From Otis tarda (taxonomy: Eukaryota > Chordata > Aves > Otidiformes > Otididae), in the NCBI GenBank assembly GCA_026413225.1, contig CM048552.1:186716053-186780052 (forward strand): a stretch of DNA of 64,000 nucleotides, read 5' to 3'. The notes below the pieces were generated by a model. It was not told the DNA's origin. It did no database searches and saw only the letters and a program-made list of their open reading frames with translations. Positions 1 through 11,900 of this stretch are shown piece after piece. The translations under genes were made by a program, and so were the position numbers. Position 1 is the stretch's first letter. Each line of letters starts with the position of its first letter.

Positions 1-1324
1 CTTAAGGTTCGCTGAAGTGTAGTAGAAAGTTTCCATCACGCTATTGTAATCCGAGGCATCATTTTCGTATTGTGTTAGTGAAAGTGAGTGAGAGTAGACC
101 ACAACAAAAAAGGAGTCCCAGAATCCATCTTTTTTTTTTCTGTAAGTGTAACAAGAAGAGCAGCCTGAACAGGCGAGATCTGGTAAGCAATTTGTAGCAT
201 TAAATAATGCTAGACAAAAATTCCCACAAGCTTCTTGTTGAGTCTGCTTCAGAGCTATTACTCATTTGGTGGCTGAAATGCTGGTCTTGCTTCACATTTG
301 TAATACTTGTGAAAGATTTAAATATTTTGTTGGTAAGTGGAGCTAGTAGCACTGCAGATAAGAGCTCGTCAAAAGTTTTCAGATGGAACCATGCTCAGTA
401 GGAAAATGCTGCTTATGTGGGGTGAAGATGCTGTTCCCAGGGTACATCAGCTCTACTGAAGCACCAGAAGGAGCCCAGCTTGGGTGCTGCTGCCTCTTCC
501 TCACCACCCCCATCAGCTCCCTCAGATTTCTGCTAGGCTGATCAGAAATAGCGAAGTAGGTAAAGTCACCTCTTAAGGTGAACAAAAGCTGCAGCACTGA
601 AATTAGAAGGCAGTAAATTCTGGCTTCGCCTGCTCCTGCCCCATCATAGCCAGCTCCCACCTTGTCCATGTGGTGGCCTAACAGCTGTCTGGCTTCCTCC
701 TCTTGCCTCCAGCCAGGCTGGTAGAGGATGAGACCTTTCTGGTCCCCCTTTCCAAACCTCCTGAGTCCTCAGGCTGCTGCCCCTTCAGGCTTCCCAGCCC
801 CAGTGCTTTGTGATTCACAGGCGGCTGCTTTTTTGAGGTATCCCAGTGTAAGGGCAGCCAGGAGTCCAGCAGCCCTGGGGTTTGTGCTGTCCAGTGATGC
901 AACTGGTTTGGGAGTGAGCTGGAAATATTGTATACTAGCTTTCTCAAAAAAACAATGTGTCATAAATTCTCCCTTAGAAAAAAGCAATTATTAGTATTTA
1001 TTGATGGTCTAATACAAAATTTGCCTGTATCAAAATGACTTTGGAAAAAGTTAGTTAAAACAGAAACTGTAGAGATCATTCCAGATGGCTACTGTAGTCT
1101 TTAGTTCACCCTTATCAATTAGACATGAACAGAGATATCTGTAGTATAATTAGAGAAATGAATAACAACTGAAAATTATGTATTTCTGGGAGATTTAAAC
1201 TTCCTAGACATAGGTTGGAGGAACGCATGCAGAAGTAGGTACCTATTTCTCAAGATATCTATAAACATGGTAGATTACATACTTCTTCACCAAATGACTT
1301 CTCAAACAATCCTATTTTGGACTT
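1..1324. other. Unassigned single-copy sequence
   Basis: No repeat family, RNA gene or convincing coding frame is visible. The open frames are under 100 codons, overlap on both strands and start at arbitrary positions. The 600-900 stretch is somewhat GC-richer than its surroundings but lacks CpG clustering. Confidence 0.5.
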
Positions 1325-1503
1325 AATGAAACACTGGAACAGGTTGCCCAGAGAGGTGGTGGATGCCCCATCCCTGGGAACATTCAAGGCCAGGTTGGAC
1401 GGGGCTCTGAGCAACCTGATCTGGTTGGAGATGTCCCTGCTCCTTGCAGGGGGGTTGGACTAGATGACCTTTAAAGGTCCCTTCCAACCCAAAGCATTCT
1501 ATG
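1325..1503 (+). mobile_element. CR1 LINE 3' fragment
   Basis: This is the last ~180 bp of a 5'-truncated CR1 retrotransposon in plus orientation. It starts at the segment encoding the conserved [14 protein letters not shown] stretch near the end of the CR1 ORF2 protein. It continues through the short 3' UTR with the signature ggttggactagatgacc and the complementary pair cctttaaagg / cccttccaac. The copy ends at cattctatg with only one terminal octamer; an AGT microsatellite begins a few bases later. It shares almost every position with the copies at 19.1 and 54.3 kb, which points to a recent avian CR1 subfamily. It is non-functional, being far too short. Confidence 0.93.
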
Positions 1504-1510
1504 AAGCAGC

Positions 1511-1525
1511 AGTAGTAGTAGTAGT
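1511..1525. repeat. (AGT)5 microsatellite
   Basis: Five perfect AGT units lie eight bases after the end of the CR1 3' tail at 1503, suggesting expansion at the repeat's edge. Confidence 0.85.
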
Positions 1526-4084
1526 TCTCTAATCAAGTTTACCTGCTCGTTTGGGTGAGGTAGTTATACTTTTTTTTCCCCTATAGACTGACATTACATC
1601 CTGTGCATTTTGCAGTGCTTAGCAGTCCTGTGCAGATGCAGAAGGCACATACAGTGTGGATTGTCTCTTGTATTGCTCTCGCCAGAGTTTAAAATATATG
1701 ACATTTTGTCTGAAAGTATATGTTTTTAGATGGAAAACTGTCATTCTGGTGTTTACGGTAGGATTATAAAATAAGAAACAACTTGGAGAAAGGGAAACAG
1801 CATAGAAGGACAAAAAGCCAATGAAAAAAGTAGAACTACAAAAATATGCACCACTCAGGAACCTTCTTACTTCCTCTGTGAAGGGGAACTGTTGTGGTTC
1901 TGGATCTGTATTGCATTTGGGGGTCAAACTCCTGCATAGCATTAACCATTCCTAATGAGAAGGAAGGAGCGGTGTACACCTTTTCTGCTGCCCTTTGGTC
2001 CAGGCAGGGAGACTGTCTGCCCAGGAAAGCGCACAGTGAGTTTTCCTCAAGTGCCGTGAGGGTGGCGTGTACTTGTGGCTGCATTCAGATCCTGTCCTAC
2101 AAGCAGAAGTGCAGATGAACAGGTTGGTTCAGCTTACCGGGAGCCCTGGTTCCCTACACAGCATTTCACTTCCCAGTGTTGCCCCCGTGCATGCTTACCT
2201 TGCACACCAGGGACTTACGGCACTCACTGGCCTTGAGTGCTCTGAATAAACGGCCGCACTTCCCCAGTTGCAAGCTTGGGCCTTCCAGACCTCTTTGGGC
2301 CAATACAGGGTAAATGACATTCAGAAAACATATGTTACCTGGTATTCGTCCTTGTGGGACGAGTACTTGGTCACTGAGGAGTGGCTGTATGGTGTCTGTG
2401 CAGCCCAAAGTTACCGCACCCTAGAGATAAGCAGTTCCCTCTGACTTGGCTGCAAAGGACTATGGTTGGAAGGAGAGGAATTTCTCTGAGAGAAGCAACA
2501 GAAAGGTGCATGCTGATAAAGTCCCTTACAAATACAGAAATTACGTGGGTAAGGCAAACAACGAGAGCTTGAGTCAAAGGAGAAGACACATTTAAGAACA
2601 TATTTTCTGAGGGGAAGAAAGTACTCTTTGAAGTACAGAATCAACCAAAGCTGGAGGAAGCTGGTTACGGGAGGAAGAAAAGCATGTCCACCAGGCAGAA
2701 AAAAAGCTACACGTGCAAAACTAGTGAGAAAATTAAACCATAGCATGATGTACAGTTATTTCTTGTTCTGTGTGGATCAGTTTAAAGTAATGCTTAACTT
2801 TGATGTTAGAGATCACTTCTGCAGAGCTCGTGGCTGTCCCCAAGGAGGTCAGCTGAAGCCAAAATGCCTTCGAGGAGGAGCTTTTTGGACATAGCCGCTA
2901 AGGGAGTTTGGATGAGCTCGAACTCGTCATCGTGCATATGCTGTTGGGTGGGGGAAGGGATGAGAGGACTTCTACGGGAAATGATGCTGGTAACACATTA
3001 CCAGAAGTGATGAGAGTGCTAAAAAACATTGTAGCTTCAGTGCTGGGATCCAAACGAGTTTGCCAGTAGCTGCCTAGTGAGAAGTGGGCTGGGTCTATGA
3101 CAATGACGTGTATCTCACAATTCAGTGAGCGAGGCTTAAAAGGTTGAAGTTAAGAATGTCCTAGGTGAAATAAAAAGAATGGCAGGTAAAAGTAATCCCA
3201 ACGCCAAGGTTATTCCATGACATGTGAGTTCCATAAGTATAGTTGAAAGAGCAGAAAAATTTGGTCAAATTTGGAGCTCTCATCCTTGTGCAGAGGCTTA
3301 TTTGAATCCTGGACTTTTTCTATCCCATGCATGCATTTCAGTCGCCGTGTGTACCATTAAAAACTGTAAAGACTGCTTAAGGGCCAGCAGTAACCTGAGC
3401 TCAAAACTCAAGCTGACCTCTAATCTGACAAGAAAAGCAATGCTATCACTTTGAGGTGGGAAGTGTCTTTTCCCCGGATTCTAGCAGAGAACCGAGACGG
3501 TCACAGTCAATTGTTGGTAATGATGTGCTCAAGGAGATACTCCTTCAGCTAAGTGGAAACAGCTAGAAAACCTGTTTCAGTAAAAGCTCCTCGGGCTCCG
3601 ACAGTAAAAAGCTCCATCCCAGCTGAAACCAGGACAGCATCTTTTCTGCAATTTCCTCCATGCTCTTCAGCTAGCTTGTGGGGATGGCCAGGCTATTACG
3701 GGTTTGGGGATTATATCAGTCTTTCTGCTTCCAGCCTGCTGCTGTTCTCAGCAAAGTGCTGAGAGAGATGTAGCCGGGCACTTCGTGAAGTCATTGCTTT
3801 GTTAAGGAGGATGAACTGAAGTTATGGTAAGTTTCCAGCTTTTGATAGCCACGATTATATATGTGACAAACAAGGACTCTATAAAGAGAAGTATGTACAA
3901 GCATAGGTAAGACTGAAGCTTTGATCAATGTTGCAAGAAATATGTTTAAAGAAACTCTCCCGATCTGTTGAAACAAACAGTCTCACGTGCCTTGCATTTG
4001 CCAGTGAGTTTACAGCAGTGTACCCCCTTTTCACGTGTTTGCATTTACCAAAACAGAAACAATCTTTGGAAATTAGTCATTTGA
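1526..4084. other. Unassigned single-copy sequence
   Basis: Nothing recognisable was found. One noncoding-exon-like arrangement exists: a tgttctcag acceptor near 3752 and an atg|gtaagt donor near 3826. All three frames between them contain stops, so it is not coding. Confidence 0.4.
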
Positions 4085-4250
4085 CTATCATAATAAAGCA
4101 GTGTTATCTTCTTTTCACAGATGGGAGAACTGAAGGTACAGAGATGTGAAGTTATTTGCTCAAAGTCATAAAGGAGGACAGTGACACATCCAGGAACAGA
4201 AGCCAAGTCTCCTAAGTGGCAGCCTAATGCAGTCTAATACGCTAATCAAC
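4085..4250 (+). mobile_element. MIR/CORE-SINE-like relic
   Basis: The stretch reads like a diverged MIR-type SINE in plus orientation. The tract ttttcacagatgggagaact is followed by a gaaggtacagaga block, an aagttatttgctcaaagtca block and a gtctcctaagtggcag block. These match in order the MIR hallmarks (acagatgaggaaactgaggc, cagagaggttaag, ttgcccaaggtcac, ctggctcc). Such tRNA-derived CORE-SINEs are ancient in amniotes, so heavy divergence is expected. Whether it is MIR itself or another CORE-SINE cannot be decided by eye. Confidence 0.65.
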
Positions 4251-5791
4251 AAAGTTTGCCTTCTGATGTCACAATGAGGTATGCCAGAGTAGTACCTATA
4301 CATTAGTTATTTACCCAAGGGGAACCATTTGAATGTGTATGTTTGCCTACACTTTTGTAAATAATTCAAAAGAATTCTTTGAATTCTAATTCGGAATTGT
4401 TTTTCTCATATTCTTTTCTTTTTAACTGGGCAATTTTTTTCACAAATATTTCTTTGTAAGTCATGATTAAAACATACAGTTCCCAAAACCTGATTTATTA
4501 AAATTACCACAAGTTAATGTCAAAAAATATCCTAGAGTAGCTCCAATAATTCATATTTCTAGATATTTTAGAGCCCAACTTCAGGATATTCTGAGCACCT
4601 ACATTTTAGCTTGCCTTTATAGAAGATGGTGGACAGTTGGCATCTCTGAAAAAGGAAATAAAGTTGCATATTCCCAATGAGAATGTTCTTGGCATTGGAA
4701 ATCACTTTTGGAAATACTGCTGTAAATGTGTTGGAAGCATCAAAAGCTCAAGTCTGGCTCCAGTTTAGCTGGAGGGAAGGCTGCTCCAATAGACCCAGGC
4801 AACAGAAGTGCTGTGAGTGTGAAAGCCCGTTACAGAGCCTAATGCTGCCTGGTGTATCGAGGAGTATTTGTCACAGTTTTGGCAAAGGTACAACTTGCTT
4901 TCTGTCTCAGCTTGCTGTGTCTTCCTGTACCAGGTCAGGGACATGTGCACAATACTTCTCTTTGAGATGCTAATCTTTTGGAGTGTTAAGCACCAATAGC
5001 TGCATCAGCAGCTGGTTTTACTTGCACTTGAGGGTTTGAAGCAGTGCAGTAGCTTTTGCATAGGATAGGGAGGTTTTCCTTCTGGCTTTCACCTCAATCT
5101 GACATACTAATGCTGTGGGCTTCCCAAAGTAGTACTCGTGTCCGACACTGAAACACCACTGAAACATTGTCTTAGTAGTAGGTAGCTTGGTGATTTATTA
5201 AAAGAAAATACTAAATCAGATTAGAAAACTGTATTAGTTCCACAACACATTTCTTATAGCACCTTTACAATTTCCAAATCTGTATTTTCAGTAGTTTGCC
5301 TGGACACAGGTGAGGAGCATGCTCAGAGAATATGTCAGGTTAACTACAATCAAACCTATAAAGTATCTGCAATTCATCCATGCTTCTCCCACCAGCAGGT
5401 GTCATTCTGGAAAAAGGAAAATATTGTAAATTCCTGAACTGGAGAATTTGGCTGTGACAAAGAAGGAAAAAAATACGTCTACTTAAAATATAATTTTTGA
5501 AGGATACTTTACTCCAAATAAAAACCAAGAGAAAGTTGGCTGGTCTGCATTTTTTAATAGTTTTTGTGCAGCGTGCAATCCTGACATATAAACAACAAAG
5601 GACAAATGATTGGTAAGGCAAACCAGTGTCTGGTTAAAGCTGTCTTCTGCTTTTTATTGTTCTCTGTGACATCTTCACCAATGCTTACTCACCCCCCATG
5701 ACTATAAAATCAGTGATATTCATCAATCTTTATGATGGGCTTTCAGCTTTAGTTCCCTTAAAGTAAACAGAGAATTAAGGTGTTGAATTCA
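4251..5791. other. Unassigned AT-rich sequence
   Basis: Nothing recognisable except a perfect 12-bp palindrome (aaagaattcttt, 4369-4380) followed by two further EcoRI-like gaattc/ggaatt motifs. Confidence 0.4.
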
Positions 5792-5828
5792 GATATTATT
5801 TACTTCAAGGTAAACTTGAAGTAATATC
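5792..5828. other. Small bulged hairpin
   Basis: Arms acttcaag (5802-5809) and cttgaagt (5815-5822) pair perfectly around a 5-base loop. After a 4-base bulge the outer arms gatatt (5792-5797) and aatatc (5823-5828) also pair, giving 14 bp in all. No function is apparent and AT-rich hairpins of this size can arise by chance. Confidence 0.5.
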
Positions 5829-7365
5829 ATTAAAGCAACTGGAATAATTAGAATTGCTTGAGATTTATTCTGAAGTAACCAAAAGTAGTATTTCACTTCC
5901 TACTCCATTAATGAGCCTCAAGCAGAAAATACTCACACAATCATTTTAATGTCTATCATAATATTTATATTTTCCTTTAAGGGTTCATTTGGTTATTAGT
6001 TCAGCCTCCTTTAACAAGAAGAGATTCTTTTTGATTTCTCATAATTACGGTGAGAAAGCTTGGCTGAATTGTAAAGAACCAAGACCCTGCTGGTGCATTG
6101 CTGAGGGCTCCTGTTTTACCGAGTCTCGTCTTCTGGCTGTTAAAGGTGTCTTGCCCACCTTATATCCTGCTGGAAGTTTGTTCCAACCCATCACAGCTCT
6201 GATGATCATAAATATTTTTCTTTCAGCTTGAATTGATCCAGGGCCCTCGTGTCTATATTGCTCTTTTACATTAGAAAGCTTTTTTTCCCCTCTCTATTGT
6301 GGTTTTCTCCATCCTGAGCTATTTAGGAAAATCAATGACACTCCATTTCAGGCTTGATTTTAGTAAGCCAGAGGTGCTAGGCTGTGGGCCAATGTGCTGT
6401 GCACAGCCTGCCAGGATGGCTTTTCTCACCTGACATTGACTTTCCCCAGCAGCAGGCTAGAGGGTGGGTTGTGGGGGCCCATGTGGACCCTTACCCTAGT
6501 ATTTGCATCAGCATGTTGCTGGAAAGTTTGTGCCCGAGCATCCTAGACTGAACTAAGAAAATATGCATAGTTTTCTTTCAGAAGCTGAATTTTCCACCCC
6601 CCAGCATTATTTTCAGCTAAATTCATCTTTTTTAAACAAAGGCAAGCAGAAGTGTGCATCCTTCATTATTGCTTTTCATACAAGGTTAATGCAACTGCTT
6701 CCACACCCTACTAGAAATACTTTCACCTGATACATCTTAGCACTGTATCTACCTTTCTTGTACCTTCAGCGCAGTTATTTTCCAGTTGACTAGTCCAGCC
6801 ACGTTTGTCTTCTCTTCAGCGATTTCTAGAAGTGCTGCTACAAAGGACTATTTGCTAGTGTGATATGATGCTCCGCCAAAACTCTTCCTGGAATCAAAGG
6901 AAAATTTGCTTGAGGAAAAACATGAGAACAAGCTCCAAGGCTTGGCTGTGAGAAACACGTTAAAGTGGGAATTAATTTTACGTTTTTAGAACTTGTAATT
7001 ACAACAAAGTGATGTAAAATAATTGTACTGTAGGCAACCATGTCTTTTTCAACACATTATTTAACTATGAATGTCACAATGCTTTTTTTTTTTTGTGAAC
7101 AGTATCAAGCACTCAGTTGCTGAATGAGAAAAAATAGTATATAAATTTAGAATAAAAACTTACACTCTAAAATATCTAAAAGCTGTAGTCATGGATTTAA
7201 ATGACTCTGTGTTAGCGTTTCTTGACTTTTTGAGTATTTAACGTTGAAAATGTAGTGGTATTCTAAAATTTGAAGTTAGAAAATATTGTAAATGTCACTA
7301 GTTCATTATGCGCTTTATTTTTATAGGGCCTAGATAACAAGCAGTGATGATCTCCAACAGGTTTT
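5829..7365. other. Unassigned AT-rich sequence
   Basis: No confident feature. Around 6145-6240 there is a faint similarity to the antisense CR1 coding end, judged too weak to annotate. Confidence 0.35.
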
Positions 7366-7431
7366 TATACAGTGAAGTATGAGATTTAGACAAAATTCTA
7401 TACAGTAAAGTGTGAGATTTAGACAAAATTA
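7366..7431. repeat. 33-bp tandem duplication
   Basis: Two adjacent 33-bp units begin tatacagtgaagtatgag and tatacagtaaagtgtgag, and both continue through atttagacaaaatt. They differ at about three positions. The ttagacaaaat motif recurs at 7551-7561, past a long T tract at 7502-7517, so the local duplication history may be more complex. Confidence 0.85.
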
Positions 7432-8771
7432 TTTATTTGGAGTTTTTACAATTTTTTTTTCTTGTTTTTAGTTAAATGTAATAATATAAAATTGTTTGGT
7501 CTTTTTTTTTTTTTTTTGTTTGTTTGTTTTAGTGTTTTAGTTTACTAATTTTAGACAAAATGTATGTGCCTAAACGTAGACCTCCTGTATCATTTTAGAG
7601 CCCCTGGGGATCCCAGCTGGCCTCTCACTGCCAGTTCAGAGGTGTGGGTCTCCTGTAGGTCCCACATCGTATCTGCCAGCCCTGCACAGATATCCTGGGT
7701 GCTCCAGGGTATTCCAGCAGGTGTTAGGTACCTTCTTTTAGATGTCTGAATTTCTCCTTTAGGAAATGCTGTAAAAGATAGTATGCCTCTACAAATGCTT
7801 GACAAAATTAAAGATAGCACAGCTGTGAAGATAATTCCATCTAAGGTGTTTTATTTAAGTTTAACAAGACATTGAGGCAGGGAAGTGATTTCATATCTAA
7901 CAAGTACAGAGTTATTGTGTTTAACGGGATGCTATCAAGAGTCTGTTTTGAATTACAGTGGCTGAGCTGAACCTGTGCGTGAGCTGGGAGCTGCTATTGC
8001 TAAGAATACGTGCCACAAAAGATCCTGGCCAGAAGTCTGGGGCTTCTCATCAGGAACGTAGTGGTCTGATGTTCAAAACTCTTGGGGGTCTGGTGAAGGT
8101 CAGCTGAATTCCTCAGTTTTGGGCATGATGCAGCAAACTAATTTCACTGAAGAAAACGGTAATTTCAGGTACCAGGGCACTCAGATAGAGGGAATTAGAG
8201 AATTGCCTCAATAAATTGCATTTTTTACATAGGCAATTAGAAAACTATGTTAATCAGGTCTGTTTTTTGATGGTCTACTGAATAAGAGGGAAGTTAAAAA
8301 CCTTGAATATATTGGTGTAGTTATACATGAATTGTAGAATGCCAGGTTGAGCATTACTGAATTGTTCTTTTATAACAAGAACAATTTGTTGTATGCAATA
8401 TATTAAAATGATATATTGTATATAAATAAAATATGTAATTAATCTTAAAATAAAATTAAATCTACTGGAAGGTAGGAAATTCTGGATAAAATTCACCACG
8501 GGCATTAATTAGGATTGTATAGACAGAGAACATTTTCCCATGAGCTTTTCTTAATCAGTCGCTAGCATTATGATCGATAGGAATTTGGACTACTTTTGCA
8601 GAAGTTTAAAAAATGGAATTGTTACAGGAAAAGACATGACGTAGGGTGACTTACAAAGTAATCATAAAATCTGATTTAGTAGTATACAATATTTATGTTA
8701 TAATTTGCAAATGAAGTGGAACTGTTTTCATGTACTTTTTTTTTTTTTAAATCTTTATCGATCTTTTTCAG
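7432..8771. other. Unassigned AT-rich sequence
   Basis: Contains T tracts (7502-7517 and 8738-8749) and very AT-rich DNA around 8380-8460. No gene or repeat family recognised. Confidence 0.4.
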
Positions 8772-8924
8772 GATGAATCCCCAAGGTGTGGCTGTGATGG
8801 TTGTTTGAAACAAGAAGCAGATACCCTCTTGGTGTCATTCATTTCACTGATTATTGGGAAACTGAGCCTGAATGAAGGTGAAGATTCCTATAGAGAACTG
8901 GGAATGCTTTGTCCCTTAAGAAGG
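8772..8924 (+). other. Exon-like open segment, no known match
   Basis: A polypyrimidine tract ending in ctttttcag precedes 51 sense codons without a stop, and a gg|gtataa donor-like site follows at 8925. An alternative donor gaag|gtgaag lies at 8878. The frame is closed upstream by TAA within the pyrimidine tract and downstream by TAA at 8928. The other two frames have early stops. The predicted peptide begins DESPRCGCDGCLKQEADTLL; four cysteines fall among residues 6-11 and near residue 47. I do not recognise it as any family. An open run of this length is common by chance in 64 kb, so the acceptor is the only added support. Confidence 0.2.
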
Positions 8925-11900
8925 GTATAATTTTTAATGTTTTTACCAAATACCAGGGCATGTGATAAAAGTTTATGAACTGGGAATTAACTGAAAGATT
9001 GTAAAATGGGAAAGAATGTTCATTACAGGAAGCCTTGGAGAGCTACAACCTAAGCACCCTGAAATTTGTGACTAAGCTCACCGAATCTCTCTTGAGTTAT
9101 TGGAACCATCTCAGGTGACTGTTATTTTTTATAAAATTTACCAGCTTCAGGAAGCCCTCCCAAACAGACCAGGAAAAGACGTTCCTTTTATTAATGTTAG
9201 TCCAGAGAACTAAAGTGTATTCTGGGTAGTGAAATATATAGTTCATGGAATTAGCTACAGAATTCAGATTTTTAAAAAAAGGCAGTGTGTACTACCTGGG
9301 AGGTGGTACATATTTGAAAATACGCTGTTCAAAAGATAATGTGCTTATATCTAAACTCTGTTATCTGCAACATAAAGGTTTATAGTTTTGTATGTATTAA
9401 ATAATGCATCTATAAGAAGAAACATGAAATGTATAATTAAAATAATGACTGTAAATGTAGAACTATGTAAATATTATCTAAATCATATATGTAAACATTA
9501 AACAAACACTTGCATTTCTAGAGCTTACAGAAAACACTTTAAAAATTTCATAGTCTTCCCCCCCGCCCAAGTTTTTAATATAATTGCAGTTTTAGAGCTA
9601 ATCTGTCTGTAATTTTTTTACTTTTTGCAGTTGCAGTTGTGTTAGAATGTACTGAGGAACAACTTAGTTTGGGGAAACCGTTACACTTTATCCCAACTGT
9701 GGTTCATATTGTTTGAACAAGAAGCCCCTGAGTATTTGTCCCAAATACCAATATTTTTACTCCGTTGGCAGCTGTGTATTTGTGGTCACCCTACGGCAAT
9801 GTATACAGTGGCAGTGCCTCTTCCAGCGAGTACCAGGAGGAAAACGGGATGTGGTCAACCCACACATAATTTGCTCTTCTTGATGGAGTCTCACGTAGAC
9901 AGCACTTAAATGACATTTTCTGTTTCTGGAGAAGATGAAGGTAAGATACAGAAACCATTTGAAAGCCATTGCTTATGTTGCCTGAAACAGGTTAAAAGGA
10001 ACAGCTCTTCTGAGACACAACTTTACACTGAACATACACAGAGCTGTGTCATTATTAATTCTGGAAATGTGTTTACAATGGTTAGGTAAAATATTTAGTT
10101 ACTATTTAAATATTTTGATATAGTATAGCTTATACACAAATTTTAGATGTCTACTGCACTTAACATTTCCAATTTAAAGAACTGATTTTATTAAGATTTT
10201 TTGAGATACAAATTAATAACAAAAAGCAGTTAATGCAGAGTGCAGTTATGAGATTAAAATACATGTGGTTTAAATTTGAAGAATTAAATGTTAGCATTTG
10301 CCTACAGAGAAAGGTTATTTGGGCAGTGGTGTACTGGCTTTATCACCACCCACAGAGAAGGGGACCTGTTAATCCTATTGGTTAAGCAGAAATTCAAAAA
10401 AGGAAGAATGTAGGTCTAGAGAGTTTGCTCGGTGTAAGTGAATCACACAGGAAAAATGCTGATACCCAGAGTTGTCGTAGTTATCTTTGATGTTAGAAAG
10501 AGAAATAAGCACGCAATATTTTTGTCAAGTTAAAGGGTTTAAGTTGCTTGCTAGGTAAAATCAGTCTTGGTTGTTCATGTAGTGGAAAGTTAAATGATGA
10601 CCATGGAAATACCATGGATCATAAGTGCTGTTGTAAATTAGACAGAAATTATTTTCTGTGGCCATTAAGAATGTTAATCCAGTGTATTAAACATTGGGCT
10701 GAAGGGCTGCTAATAAAATAAATGTGGAAGTATCCACTATCCAAAATAAAGGATAAAAGTATGTTTAAGTAGATGTTTCTTCAAAGCTTCCTTCAGGAAG
10801 GTGTTGCTGGACACTACTGTACTGCTTCTGACAAATCATGTCTGTTTAGACAAAGGTAAGCAAACAGTATTCGTCTGGCAGTAAATAATAGTGCTATCTG
10901 TATCTCTGGATTTCTGTTCAGGCAAACCTTTATAATAATTTTATTTGAGCTAGCTAGAAACAAATCTATTAAAAATAACAGTTACTAATTTGCCACTATT
11001 TAATGTTAGTTTAATCTGACAACTCTGGGATGGCTTCGCCTGTTATTCCTGGAAGCAACTACATAAAATAGAGTGGTTTTGAGTAGTTTCATGCAGACAT
11101 GGGGCTGCACAGAAAATCCAGGTCTCCATCACTGCGTGTAGGGAAAGCTTGTCTCTGACCTTCAGTCTGACAACTTGAATACGGGCTGAGCTAAACCCCA
11201 GGCTACCAGTACTCTGCACTTTGGCTTTTGAAACCTTCTGGGTGAGATATAGTTTCAACATGAAAAGTCAAAATACAGCGGTTTACAGTCAGTTTTGCTT
11301 TGTTTGAAGCTAAAACTCAAAGCAAAACTCCTGGAGTATAGAACTGTATGAATCAAAACAAGAAAGTTAACACAAAAGCTCTGCAAACTAAACAGGCGAG
11401 TTTCACTCAGCTCTTGAAATAACCCCTTCTGCAAGTTCACTTTTCACTTGCAAATATATGAGATGTCAAAAATGAGTTGGTTTCATTACCCCATGGCACA
11501 AACAAACGCCGCAGCTCTAAAGCATCACCCTCTGTCCGAGCAAGGTGTTGCTCTCTGTCTCAGCTGATACTTCAGACATCTGCCAAGAGATGAAATTTTC
11601 TCACTCCCAGGCTAGTTACATTCATCTTTTGTTCATCTGTCAAACAAAGAATTTGGAGCAAAACCCAAATCCCAGTCTGCATGTTTTTTTTTATCGTTGT
11701 ATTCAGCTCTTAACTCACTTCCTAAATCTCTCACGATGCTTTAAGTAGCACCCAGTCCCAAAATGGCAGGAGCCACTTCACCTCTGGGAGGTCACCTAAG
11801 GATTCCTGTGTTTTAAGTTCAAAGCCTGGTATTTCAGAGATGCTGAGCACCTGCTGCTCTTTCTTGCTGGTATGGGAGCTGCAGGTGCTCATGCCCTTGT

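Noticed and set aside
3753-3825. Possible small exon between tgttctcag and gtaagt
   Set aside because: All frames contain stops, so not coding; splice-like motifs of this strength are common by chance.
5386-5400. CTCF-like motif (ccaccagcaggtgtc)
   Set aside because: Several core positions differ from the consensus, and a single motif match is not evidence of binding.
6145-6240. Possible antisense CR1 coding relic (gttccaaccc ... aatatttttc ... gaattgatcc)
   Set aside because: Only scattered agreement with the antisense CR1 end; could be chance without an alignment score.
9735-9872. 46-codon frame with Ser/Tyr-rich composition
   Set aside because: No start or acceptor and closed by stops at both ends; length is ordinary for random sequence.
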